64,000 bases of DNA from assembly GCF_003589925.1 (NCBI RefSeq), contig NZ_CP032382.1, positions 6,448,001 to 6,512,000 of the forward strand. The letters run 5' to 3'. The stretch comes from Chryseolinea soli (lineage in GTDB: Bacteria; Bacteroidota; Bacteroidia; Cytophagales; Cyclobacteriaceae). Numbering within the stretch: the first letter of the stretch is position 1; the number at the start of each line of letters is the position of its first letter. The notes beneath the pieces are model-generated. The model worked only from the letters and a program-made list of their open reading frames with translations. It did no database searches and had not been told where the DNA came from. The translations under genes and the position numbers were made by a program. This document shows, piece after piece, positions 19,002 through 27,138 of the stretch.

Positions 19002-20453
19002 ATGTTTTGGAACAAGAAAGATCAACTCACCCTCACCGCCGAACCCAAACGCAATGGGCACAACGGCCATAGCGAAAGCAACGGTCAAAGCGAGCACCGC
19101 GACCCGCCGAAAGGCCAATCGTTCCTTTCGCGCTCCGTGGCCATCCTCACCGACGTGGTGGAAGCCCGGCTCAACCATCACTTCGGAAAAATCGATGCGT
19201 TTGTCCAACCGACGTTCGCGATCGTGGATGATGGTTCGTTGTTTGCGCGTTATGTCATCGAGCAAAAGCTGACGGTGGAAGAATACATCACGCTCCTGCT
19301 CGCCCTGTCGCCCCACATGCACGCCGACATTTTCACGGCGCTCATCCGCAAGCATCTCCCCAAGGGTGGCGAATTTGCCGAGTTCGGTGGCGTGAAGGGT
19401 GTGAACTATCGCGGCATCATCCCCACCGGTGAAACAGCCTTGTTCATCCTGGCCGGCCTCAACATCGACGCGCGCATGCGCTACGCCGGGTGGTTGAAAG
19501 GCGACGCACTCGACGCGCCAGGCCAGGGCGCGACACGAAAAACTATTTTCCAAAACGGCGTGGTCACCCTGGAAGAAATGAAAGGGGGTGAACCCGAAAT
19601 GAGCGGCCGCCTGCTGGTGTCGCCCGAAAAGATCACCGAGTTCCTGACCGAAAAAAAATGGAAGCCCACGTTTGGCAGCAACTTCCCCGCGACGCTGCTG
19701 GAAACCAAAATGGAGTGGGACGACGTGGTGCTCTCACCCCAAACCGAGCGCGAGCTGCAAATGATCAAACACTGGCTCGCCTACCACCCCGTGCTGACCG
19801 CCGACCGAAACCTGGGCAAGCGCACCAAACCCGGCTACCGCGCCCTCTTCTACGGCCCCCCGGGCACCGGCAAGACGCTGACGGCAAGCCTGCTGGGCAA
19901 AGAGTATGGTCTCGACGTGTACCGCATAGACCTGTCGTTAGTCGTCTCCAAGTATATCGGCGAAACCGAAAAGAACCTCCAATTGGTCTTCGACAAAGCC
20001 CAGGACTGGATCCTCTTCTTCGACGAAGCCGACGCCCTCTTTGGCAAGCGCACCAACGTGCAATCGGCCCACGACCGGTTTGCCAACCAGGAAGTCTCGT
20101 TCCTGCTGCAAAAGATCGAGGAACATCCCGGGCTGGTCATCCTGGCCACGAACTTCCGCAACAACATGGACCAGGCTTTCATCCGCCGGTTTCAGACGGT
20201 GGTGCCCTTCAATTTGCCGACCGAACAGGAAAGCACCTTGCTGTGGAACCACACCATGCCGGCGGATATTCCCTATGACACAACCATATCGCTACCGGCC
20301 CTGGCCCGCAAATATGAGTTGACAGGAGCATCGATTTTGAACATTGTCCAGGCTGCTTCCATCCGGGCGCTTTCGGAGGATCGTCCGATCTCGGAAGGAG
20401 ATTTGCTGGAAGCGATACGGAATGAGTATTATAAGAATGGGAAGTCGGTGTGA
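19002..20453 (+). CDS. AAA+ ATPase of the contractile injection system (Afp15/Pvc15 type)
   Basis: This 483-aa protein has a Walker A motif GPPGTGKT at about residue 285, Walker B ILFFDEADALFGKR at about 337, a sensor-1-like ILATNFRNN and an arginine-finger region with FIRRFQ. The first 230 residues form a family-specific N-terminal domain. AAA+ proteins of this kind are a regular part of Afp/PVC-like clusters and are thought to act in particle assembly or cargo loading. This is the last gene of the visible operon. It is followed by an 11-bp tandem repeat and a terminator shared with a convergent gene. Confidence 0.85.
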   Translation: MFWNKKDQLTLTAEPKRNGHNGHSESNGQSEHRDPPKGQSFLSRSVAILTDVVEARLNHHFGKIDAFVQPTFAIVDDGSLFARYVIEQKLTVEEYITLLLALSPHMHADIFTALIRKHLPKGGEFAEFGGVKGVNYRGIIPTGETALFILAGLNIDARMRYAGWLKGDALDAPGQGATRKTIFQNGVVTLEEMKGGEPEMSGRLLVSPEKITEFLTEKKWKPTFGSNFPATLLETKMEWDDVVLSPQTERELQMIKHWLAYHPVLTADRNLGKRTKPGYRALFYGPPGTGKTLTASLLGKEYGLDVYRIDLSLVVSKYIGETEKNLQLVFDKAQDWILFFDEADALFGKRTNVQSAHDRFANQEVSFLLQKIEEHPGLVILATNFRNNMDQAFIRRFQTVVPFNLPTEQESTLLWNHTMPADIPYDTTISLPALARKYELTGASILNIVQAASIRALSEDRPISEGDLLEAIRNEYYKNGKSV

Positions 20454-20520
20454 GGGATCGGGGACATCACGCCGTCAGGTTCCCTCATCCTGGATGCTCT
20501 TCCTCCGTATTGTTGTTGCA

Positions 20521-20597
20521 ATGTTGCTCGAATGGTGTTCGAATGTTGCTCGAATCCCCTTGCAATGTTGTTCGAATGGTGCTCGGAATAGGTTCGA
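20521..20597. repeat. 11-bp tandem repeat, seven units
   Basis: Seven consecutive 11-nt units follow the ATPase gene, with consensus ATGTTGCTCGA. The units read ATGTTGCTCGA, ATGGTGTTCGA, ATGTTGCTCGA, ATCCCCTTGCA, ATGTTGTTCGA, ATGGTGCTCGG and AATAGGTTCGA. The fourth and seventh units are degenerate. The array is noncoding and lies in the 3' region of the eCIS operon, upstream of its terminator. Confidence 0.8.
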
Positions 20598-20627
20598 GTA
20601 AGGCGGCCTGGAGGTAGCTAAAAAACA

Positions 20628-20657
20628 AAACCCATCGCCAGGTGTGACGATGGGTTT
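20628..20657. terminator. Bidirectional terminator between convergent genes
   Basis: A perfect 10-bp inverted repeat (AAACCCATCG and CGATGGGTTT, 10-nt loop) lies between the + strand ATPase gene and the - strand TonB receptor. A-rich and T-containing flanks are present on both sides. Confidence 0.75.
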
Positions 20658-20677
20658 GCCATTTTATTCGGGTCCTT

Positions 20678-23600
20678 TTAGAAGCTATAACGCACGCCCA
20701 ATTGTCCCTGCCAGCGCGAGCTGAATTGGTCGATTGAATACGACGACGTGGGCCGTGTGAACGTATACGTCGGTTGCGCGGTGGAGTTGTTGGCGCGGGT
20801 CACGCGAAGTCCCATGTCAACAGAAGAGTTCTGTGTGTTCGGTGTGAAGTACACTGTACCCCAGCTCTTGTTGAGCATGTTCGAGAAGTTGATCACGTCG
20901 AAGGTGATCTGCAGCGTGTGTGTCTTCTCTCCTACTTTGAAGTTGACGTCCTGCATGAGGCGGAGATCCAACAAATTGTTCCAAGGCGTGCGGGCTGCGT
21001 TGCGTTCGGTGAATTCGCCTTTGTGTTTGCTCAGGTAAGGATCTTTGTTGATAAAGTCGGCGAGGTCGGCATATTGCTCTGCGGCGGTCGTGGTCGTACC
21101 ATCGGCGTTCTTTCTGTCGACGAGGTTGATTTGATCTGCAGAGGCAGGAATGAACATCAGGTCGATTTGCTGGCCGGAGCGGGTCAGGTTGCTGTTCGCA
21201 GTGTTCACCCAGGTGAACGGCGAGCCGGACTGATTGGTCGAGATCAGCGAGATGTAGGATGTCAATTTTTCATTCCAGGCTTTTCTATATTGAACCGTGG
21301 CCACGATCCGGTGACGGATATCGAAGTTGGAATAAGTCAGCGCAGGGTTGTTAGGATTCAACGCCTGGTTCAACTGCCATCCCGATTCCGGCGAATTGCG
21401 GATACCGTTCAGGATGTCTTTCGATTGTCCGTACGTATACGCTGCCATAAAGCCCAGGCCGAAGGCATATTGTTTCGAGAGTTGGGCGGTCAGTGAATAG
21501 CGGGAACCTTTCGAGGTGTTCGTGATCAGGTATACGCTGGAGAAAGCATTGCTGACCCGCGCACCCGTGGTGCCGCCGGACAAATACAGGGGCTGTTGCT
21601 GATTCACATCGGTCGCCGCATAATATACAGAGTCTTTCAGGTTGATCTGTTTGATCTGCACGTCCTTGATGGTTTTGGTATAGAGACCTTCGAGGGTCAA
21701 TTTATAACCGTCGCCCAGCACGAAGTCTACCGCCAGGTTGCTTCTCCACATTCTCGGCATTTGGAAATTCTTGTCGATGAGGTCCAACTCGTTCCGGTTG
21801 GCCGAGCCATTGGCTGCCGCGAAGTTTTTGAATTGGGTGGGATCGGTCGGGATCGGTGTTCCGGCTTTCGGCGGGTTCAAATCCAAAGCGGCGTAGGTCT
21901 GGCCATCGTTCACGTACGCATAACCTAACCAGGCAAAGGGGATCCGGCCGGTGAACAATCCGCTACCGCCACGCAACACCAACGATTTGTCGCCTTTCAC
22001 ATCATAGTTGAATCCGACGCGGGGTGACACGTATACTTGTCCGAAGAACTTGTTGGTATTCGAAGCCACGGGATGGTCATAGGTGTAGGATGTTCCGTAA
22101 TTGGCGGGAGGATTGGGGAACAAGGCGTGCGAATCGGCAGAAGGCGTGCTGGGCATCACCGTCATGTCGGCGCGCAAGCCGTAGGTCACCACCAATTTGG
22201 AGTTCACGGCAAGTTCATCCTGCGCATAAAGGCTGTTCAGGGAGATATTGAACTTGGCGGGTGAATTCGCCATGTTGTTCGCCAGGCTGTTGTCGCCGGG
22301 GTTGTAGATGGCGCGCATCCGCGAAGGCTTGTCGGCCAGGAAGTCGGCTAAGCTGGCGTAGTCGAACCGTCCGTTGTAGGAGTTGATGAAGGTGTAGTCG
22401 ATCTTATAGAATTCGTTGTGCGTACCAAAGGTGAAGGAGTGGTTGCCGGTGAACCAGCGGAAGTTGTCCGTCACTTCGAAGGTCTTTTGGTGCATGTTGA
22501 AAACGGCCGCTTCGCGGTTCGTTCCAATCAATGCGTGACCACTGCCAATACCATTGATCTGGATCTGAGGAAAGAGAGCGCCGTTAGGGTTGCGGCTGTC
22601 AGTGATATCGGTGTAGCCCAGGATCAAGCTGTTGCTGGTGGCGTTGCCAAAACGGCTTTTCAATTCGGCCACGGTGCTGATGTTGTGATTCTTCTGGATG
22701 AAATCGTAGTTACCAAATTGAAATTCGGTCGTCGAACGTTCCAGGTTGCTGGCTTCGGAAATAACCGAGTTGTTGCGGATGGCCAGCGAATGGTTTTTGT
22801 TGATGATCCAGTCCAGGCGGTTGAAGAACTTCACGCTTTTGGAATAGATGTTATAGTCTTGTGTCGCACCAGGATCGTAGCCTCCCGTGGGGTTATAAGT
22901 CGATACCGGAAGCGTGCTCAGTTTATTGACGATCTGGTTGGCGATGTCCGTGGTCATGAAATAGTTGGGAGCACCGGCAGGGAAAAACAACGGTATCTGG
23001 CTGCGGGTAATTTCTTCGTTGGTGAACCAGAACAATTTGTCTTTTACCAACGGAAATCCAACACGGAAACCTGTCTGATAATCGTGATAGGCTTTGCTGA
23101 TGGAGCCATCGCCTATTTTGTCGTCGCCTTTATATTTCCCAGTGATGGCCGAATTTCTTCCAAAGCCATATACCGAACCCGTCACGTTGTTGCTCCCGCT
23201 ACGCGACACGGCGTTGATACTTCCACCGGTAAAGTTTCCAAGGGTAACGTCATAAGGTGCCAATTGCACTTGCACTTCCTGGATGGCATCGAGACTGAAC
23301 GAATTGGTGCGCGTGCTGCTGCCCGGTTGGTTGGCCGTGCCGCTCACGCCGCCTAATGAAGGGCTAAAGCCGATGGCGTCGTTGTTGATGGCGCCGTCGA
23401 GCGTGATGTTGTTGTACCGGAAGTTCGTGCCGGCAAATGAGTTGTTGCTGGCTTGGGGTGTGAGGCGTGTAAAATCCGAAAAGCTACGGCTCAGCGTAGG
23501 CAGCGATTGGATCTGTTCTTTGCTCACGCTGTTGCTGGCGCCGGTCTTGTTGAGGTCCAGGATGTTTCCTGCGATCACCTGAACTTCTTGCAACTGGGTG

Positions 23601-23929
23601 GACTCTTCTTTCAATTGAAAGTCAAGCTTAAGGGTTTCGCCAAGTTTAAGGTTGATGTCCGAAAGTTTTTCGACCTGGTAGCCCACAAAAGTAACGGTGG
23701 CTTCATAGGGCCCACCCGGATTCAGGTTGCGCAACGCATAGCGTCCGTCAACGTTGGTGGCAACACCATAAACGGTGTTGGTGGGTTTGTACACCAGCTG
23801 GATCGTTGCGCCCGGAAGATCGTCGCCCTTGGCGTCGGTGACCTTGCCGCTGACCGAACTGGTGGTCACCTGGGCATGGATAAAGAACGGAATAGATAAA
23901 AATAAACAAATCGATAGTATCGTTTTCAT
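20678..23929 (-). CDS. TonB-dependent receptor with carboxypeptidase-like regulatory N-terminus
   Basis: This 1083-aa outer-membrane protein has a signal peptide (MKTILSICLFLSIPFFIHAQ). A CarboxypepD_reg-like beta-sandwich follows at about 22-105 (VSGKVTDAKGDDLPGATIQL). Then comes a plug domain at about 115-240 (VQVIAGNILDLNKTGASNSV, FRYNNITLDGAINND) and a large beta-barrel ending in VRYSF with a C-terminal aromatic residue. It resembles the Oar/OmpA-like TonB receptors of Bacteroidota rather than canonical SusC. No SusD partner is adjacent, so the substrate cannot be inferred. It is transcribed alone and converges on the eCIS operon. Confidence 0.85.
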   Translation of the reverse strand: MKTILSICLFLSIPFFIHAQVTTSSVSGKVTDAKGDDLPGATIQLVYKPTNTVYGVATNVDGRYALRNLNPGGPYEATVTFVGYQVEKLSDINLKLGETLKLDFQLKEESTQLQEVQVIAGNILDLNKTGASNSVSKEQIQSLPTLSRSFSDFTRLTPQASNNSFAGTNFRYNNITLDGAINNDAIGFSPSLGGVSGTANQPGSSTRTNSFSLDAIQEVQVQLAPYDVTLGNFTGGSINAVSRSGSNNVTGSVYGFGRNSAITGKYKGDDKIGDGSISKAYHDYQTGFRVGFPLVKDKLFWFTNEEITRSQIPLFFPAGAPNYFMTTDIANQIVNKLSTLPVSTYNPTGGYDPGATQDYNIYSKSVKFFNRLDWIINKNHSLAIRNNSVISEASNLERSTTEFQFGNYDFIQKNHNISTVAELKSRFGNATSNSLILGYTDITDSRNPNGALFPQIQINGIGSGHALIGTNREAAVFNMHQKTFEVTDNFRWFTGNHSFTFGTHNEFYKIDYTFINSYNGRFDYASLADFLADKPSRMRAIYNPGDNSLANNMANSPAKFNISLNSLYAQDELAVNSKLVVTYGLRADMTVMPSTPSADSHALFPNPPANYGTSYTYDHPVASNTNKFFGQVYVSPRVGFNYDVKGDKSLVLRGGSGLFTGRIPFAWLGYAYVNDGQTYAALDLNPPKAGTPIPTDPTQFKNFAAANGSANRNELDLIDKNFQMPRMWRSNLAVDFVLGDGYKLTLEGLYTKTIKDVQIKQINLKDSVYYAATDVNQQQPLYLSGGTTGARVSNAFSSVYLITNTSKGSRYSLTAQLSKQYAFGLGFMAAYTYGQSKDILNGIRNSPESGWQLNQALNPNNPALTYSNFDIRHRIVATVQYRKAWNEKLTSYISLISTNQSGSPFTWVNTANSNLTRSGQQIDLMFIPASADQINLVDRKNADGTTTTAAEQYADLADFINKDPYLSKHKGEFTERNAARTPWNNLLDLRLMQDVNFKVGEKTHTLQITFDVINFSNMLNKSWGTVYFTPNTQNSSVDMGLRVTRANNSTAQPTYTFTRPTSSYSIDQFSSRWQGQLGVRYSF

Positions 23930-24008
23930 AGAAGACGGATTTGAACTAGAATAAAAAGATGTTATTAAGTCGTCTGCAGGAAGGTGCAGGAATTTAGATC
24001 ATATAATC

Positions 24009-24290
24009 TTACGCGTCCGAGTTCACGGCCACCTCGGCGGGCGTCGTGCTGTAGCTCCAAAACGCTGTGTACCGGCAGTTCAACTTCGGTTGCCCAGCCC
24101 TGCCGGTGCTGATGTGCATCACCCGTGCCCATGGCCTTTTCACCATTTGGACAGCGATCCCGTGTGGCATTTCCACTGCCACATCTGAAAATTCAACCTC
24201 GTCCTCTTCGGTACGCTGTTTGAAATCTGCGTTCAGCACACTGGCGTCTACGGCAACGAAGATGATCAGGGCGAACAAGAATGCTTTCAT
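24009..24290 (-). CDS. Small hypothetical protein with signal peptide
   Basis: This 93-aa ORF has a hydrophobic N-terminus typical of a signal peptide (MKAFLFALIIFVAVDASVL) and a short charged mature part containing RPWARVMHIS. No family is recognised. A -7-like box with one mismatch (GACCTTTG against TAnnTTTG) lies just upstream on the minus strand. An overlapping plus-strand ORF of similar length exists but has no signal peptide. Reality is moderately supported only. Confidence 0.4.
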   Translation of the reverse strand: MKAFLFALIIFVAVDASVLNADFKQRTEEDEVEFSDVAVEMPHGIAVQMVKRPWARVMHISTGRAGQPKLNCRYTAFWSYSTTPAEVAVNSDA

Positions 24291-24482
24291 CTTTTCAGAA
24301 TCTACGATACAAAGGTCACAAAAAAATTAAGGGGGGCCTGATATTCGGTGTTGCTAAATCATTAAACCGGAAACAGGGACTTAACATTAAGGAAACATTG
24401 GATCGGGCCTCATTTCGGCGCAGAGGCAGGCAATGATCACGTTTGCGGGAACTTTATGAGGGTAGCCAGGCCGTTTTTTATA

Positions 24483-24956
24483 TCAAAACCATTTTGCAAA
24501 GAATCCTTTTTTTGCTTTTAAAAAGCCGGAACTAACCTGGCGTTCGATTTCTTTTCTGGTATCCTCTATCATGTTTTGCTTCTCAAATTCCCGGTACACT
24601 AAATTCGAAGGGTCCCTTAAAATCGAAAGTAGCATATGGTGAGGCTCCACCAACTCCTGTTTTAATAGTTTTGCTTCTAAAGGAGCAATTTTCATGATTT
24701 TTTCAGATGACTTTGAAAGTCTTATGGTTTTGTCCGCTTGATGGCCTCCTCGTTCATGGTGGTTCTTTGTAAGGGTACTGATCATGTCCTCGATATCCAT
24801 TCCAACGTTAAGCAGGGCCCTTCTCGTTTGATCATTTACCTTGACAATGCCGAGGAATAAATGCCCAGGAGTGATCTCGGCGGATTCAGCCCTTGTGGCT
24901 TCTTTATGTGCGTGAAGTATTACTTCTTCGGATCGCTTTGAAAAATCAAAATCCAT
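24483..24956 (-). CDS. Stand-alone Clp N-terminal domain protein
   Basis: This 157-aa protein matches the ClpA/ClpC N-terminal double repeat. The first half has FSKRSEEVILHAHKEA and ITPGHLFLGIV, and the second has LSKSSEKIMKIAPLEAKLL and VEPHHMLLSIL. No AAA+ domain follows; the protein ends after a short basic tail (KAKKGFFAKWF). Clp-N domains bind adaptors or substrates, so this could be an adaptor-like or regulatory protein. It lies 14 nt downstream of another minus-strand gene in an AT-richer segment, which suggests a co-transcribed, possibly acquired pair. Confidence 0.75.
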   Translation of the reverse strand: MDFDFSKRSEEVILHAHKEATRAESAEITPGHLFLGIVKVNDQTRRALLNVGMDIEDMISTLTKNHHERGGHQADKTIRLSKSSEKIMKIAPLEAKLLKQELVEPHHMLLSILRDPSNLVYREFEKQNMIEDTRKEIERQVSSGFLKAKKGFFAKWF

Positions 24957-24970
24957 GTCGAGCGCAGTTT

Positions 24971-25432
24971 TTAGGTGTCATATTCACCGTCCCATGGCCA
25001 ATGAAAGGAGATCGTCGAGCTGGGTTCTAAATCCACGGTTCTAAGTATCCTGTTTGGCACGAGTCCAAAAACGTGTCCGTCAATGATAGTCTTGAAAGGC
25101 CTGACGAGGATGTCGGTATAATTCACATCTCCCAGTTCACTTATCAACTCCTCAAGTTTCTTCCGGGTTAAGGAGTCGTTCGTTTCAGAAGTCGTCCCTG
25201 CAAACCAATGATTGGTGGTAAGGTAATTGCCGTCTTTATCAAAGATGTACAAAACAACATACTCTCGTCTGACTTTTGTCCAGTCATCCGAAAGGGGAAC
25301 ACCTTTCGGGAAAACAAATGTCTCGTAGCCAAAAAATTGGCGGCCGTCACTCGTCTTTCCAATGTAATGTGTGTGATAGTCCTCTTCTCTTTTGATTGGG
25401 ATCTTTTTCGGTATTATCAACCAATTCAACAT
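24971..25432 (-). CDS. Hypothetical protein paired with Clp-N orphan
   Basis: The ATG at 25432 gives 153 aa (MLNWLIIPKKIPIKREEDY). A longer in-frame start at 25486 would overlap a -7 promoter box and is rejected. No family is recognised. The protein is acidic to neutral, has no membrane segment, and contains strands such as REYVVLYIFDKDGNYL and a C-terminal SSTISFHWPWDGEYD. It forms a two-gene unit with the Clp-N protein 14 nt downstream. Confidence 0.65.
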   Translation of the reverse strand: MLNWLIIPKKIPIKREEDYHTHYIGKTSDGRQFFGYETFVFPKGVPLSDDWTKVRREYVVLYIFDKDGNYLTTNHWFAGTTSETNDSLTRKKLEELISELGDVNYTDILVRPFKTIIDGHVFGLVPNRILRTVDLEPSSTISFHWPWDGEYDT

Positions 25433-25483
25433 TCTATCTTTTTTAAATTGTGTCCAACGTTTGATTTTGAAAAACCAAACTAA

Positions 25484-25491
25484 CAAACTTA
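25484..25491 (-). promoter_or_regulatory. Candidate -7 box for the hypothetical/Clp-N operon
   Basis: On the minus strand TAAGTTTG matches the Bacteroidota -7 consensus TAnnTTTG exactly. Transcription would start near 25480, leaving a leader of about 45 nt before the ATG at 25432. No convincing -33 TTG was found at the usual distance. Confidence 0.3.
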
Positions 25492-25830
25492 TCCAAACCG
25501 CGCAACGGTAGATCCCTTATGGAGGACTCTGTCCAATGGTCGATCGGCTCCAAAACTACGATGCCAACGCCCCGATTCTTGCCACGGCACTTTATTAACA
25601 AGCTGATACCCATATCACGCATTTCTCTACGCACTTTACGACTAACATTCCCCGGTGCCCAGCCTGCTGACCGTTAGGTTTTTCCGTGTGCCTTCCGCAC
25701 ACCAAATAATAGGGTTGAATTTCTCCCTTTGACTATAAAAATGTTTTTAAAAAACTCGATTAATATACTTATTGCATACCAAGTCTTAAAGAAAGCCTCT
25801 AACGCAGGCTCCTAACCCTATACCACTGAA
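25492..25830. other. Intergenic region upstream of the sugar operon
   Basis: About 340 nt separate the divergent Clp-N operon and the Gfo/Idh operon. The right part (about 25735-25800) is AT-rich and should hold the promoter for the + strand operon, but no perfect TAnnTTTG box was found. A 63-aa minus-strand ORF in the left part looks spurious. Confidence 0.5.
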
Positions 25831-27111
25831 ATGAAAAAGAAGAACGTCAGCTTAAAAGAAAGCTCCCGCAGAGACTTCCTGAAAAAATCGGCCCTGGCCC
25901 TGGGCGCTTTTGCCATCGTACCCCGTCATGTGCTGGGCAAAGGTTTTATCGCTCCCAGCGACACCCTCACCAAAGGCATCATCGGTGTCGGCGGCATGGG
26001 ACGCGGCCATATCCCCTATGAAGGCACAAAAGTGATCGCCATGTGCGATGTGGACAAAGTCCATTTGAAGGAAGGCATCGCCCTGGCCGGCGGAAATGTG
26101 CGGGGCTATTCCGATTTCAGAGAACTGATCACACAACCCGATATCGACATTGTCCACATCGCCACCCCTCCCCACTGGCACGGCATCATGTCGGTGATGG
26201 CCGCGCAGGCCGGGAAGGACGTGTGGTGTGAAAAACCCATGACCCGCACCATTGGCGAAGGAAAACGCGTGGTGGAAGCCATGGAACAATACGGCCGCAT
26301 GTTCCGGCTCAACACCTGGTTCCGTTTCAAAGACAACTTCTATGGCCTCGGCACGGAAGTGAAACCCCTGAAAAAGGCCGTGGACAGCGGCATCCTGGGC
26401 TGGCCCCTCAAAGTCACCATCAGCGGGGTGACCGGCTTTAACTGGAAATTCTATTGGGTGGGCAAAACCAACCTGGAACCCACCCCCGTACCCCAGGAAC
26501 TGGACTATGACATGTGGCTCGGCCCCGCGCAATACAAACCCTACAACCCCCACCGCGTGCACAGCACTTTTAGAGGCTACTGGGACTACGACGGCGGCGG
26601 ACTCGGCGACATGGGACAACACTACATCGATCCCGTGCAATACTTCCTGGGCAAAGACAACACCAGCCCCATCCGCGTGGATGTGGACGCCCCCCAGCAA
26701 CACGACGACGCCGTCGGAACCTGGAGAAGGATCGAGTTTACCTATGCCGACGGTTGCAAGATCATCCTCGACGGCGAAAACAAAGACACGTCCGTGCCCT
26801 ACATCGAAGGCCCCAAAGGAAAAATTTACCGCGGCTTCCGGTCCGATATTCCCAACATCCTCAAGGTGATCGATACCCTGCCCGACCCCGAACCCCAGGT
26901 CGGCCTGTTCTCCGACGCCGTGAAGACCCGGAAGAAATTCGCCCTCAACGAATTGAACGGCCACCGCTCCGCCACCATCGTGAACATGGGCAAGATCGCC
27001 CTGCAATTGGGCCGGTCCCTGGACTTCGACCCGGTGAAACAGGAATTCATCAACGATGAAGCGGCAAACCGCCTGATCCATCAACCCATGCGCGGCGCCT
27101 GGAAAATCTAG
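25831..27111 (+). CDS. Tat-exported Gfo/Idh/MocA family oxidoreductase
   Basis: This 426-aa protein has a Tat signal (SSRRDFLKKSALALGAF, twin arginine at residues 13-14), so it is exported folded with its cofactor. The Rossmann NAD(P) site is GIIGVGGMGRGH, and the family EKP motif appears as WCEKPMTRT. The C-terminal alpha/beta domain contains GGGLGDMGQHYIDPVQYFLG. Secreted members are common in Bacteroidota and are linked to redox conversion of sugars. It is followed 27 nt later by a DUF1080 protein and then by a NagX-like membrane protein, suggesting periplasmic processing of 3-keto or related sugars. The substrate is not shown by the sequence. Confidence 0.9.
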   Translation: MKKKNVSLKESSRRDFLKKSALALGAFAIVPRHVLGKGFIAPSDTLTKGIIGVGGMGRGHIPYEGTKVIAMCDVDKVHLKEGIALAGGNVRGYSDFRELITQPDIDIVHIATPPHWHGIMSVMAAQAGKDVWCEKPMTRTIGEGKRVVEAMEQYGRMFRLNTWFRFKDNFYGLGTEVKPLKKAVDSGILGWPLKVTISGVTGFNWKFYWVGKTNLEPTPVPQELDYDMWLGPAQYKPYNPHRVHSTFRGYWDYDGGGLGDMGQHYIDPVQYFLGKDNTSPIRVDVDAPQQHDDAVGTWRRIEFTYADGCKIILDGENKDTSVPYIEGPKGKIYRGFRSDIPNILKVIDTLPDPEPQVGLFSDAVKTRKKFALNELNGHRSATIVNMGKIALQLGRSLDFDPVKQEFINDEAANRLIHQPMRGAWKI

Positions 27112-27138
27112 TCATTACGTAAAGAACCTATCGAAAAA

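Noticed and set aside
1..20453. Type VI secretion system
   Set aside because: VgrG, PAAR and gp25 are shared with T6SS, but there are no membrane-complex genes (TssJLM) in the region; the CIS_TMP, Afp11/12-like and DUF4157 genes instead point to eCIS.
20508..20600. CRISPR array
   Set aside because: Units are 11 nt and contiguous with no spacers, so this is a simple tandem repeat.
25443..25634. 63-aa minus-strand ORF upstream of the Clp-N operon
   Set aside because: It overlaps the operon promoter box and shows no recognisable features.
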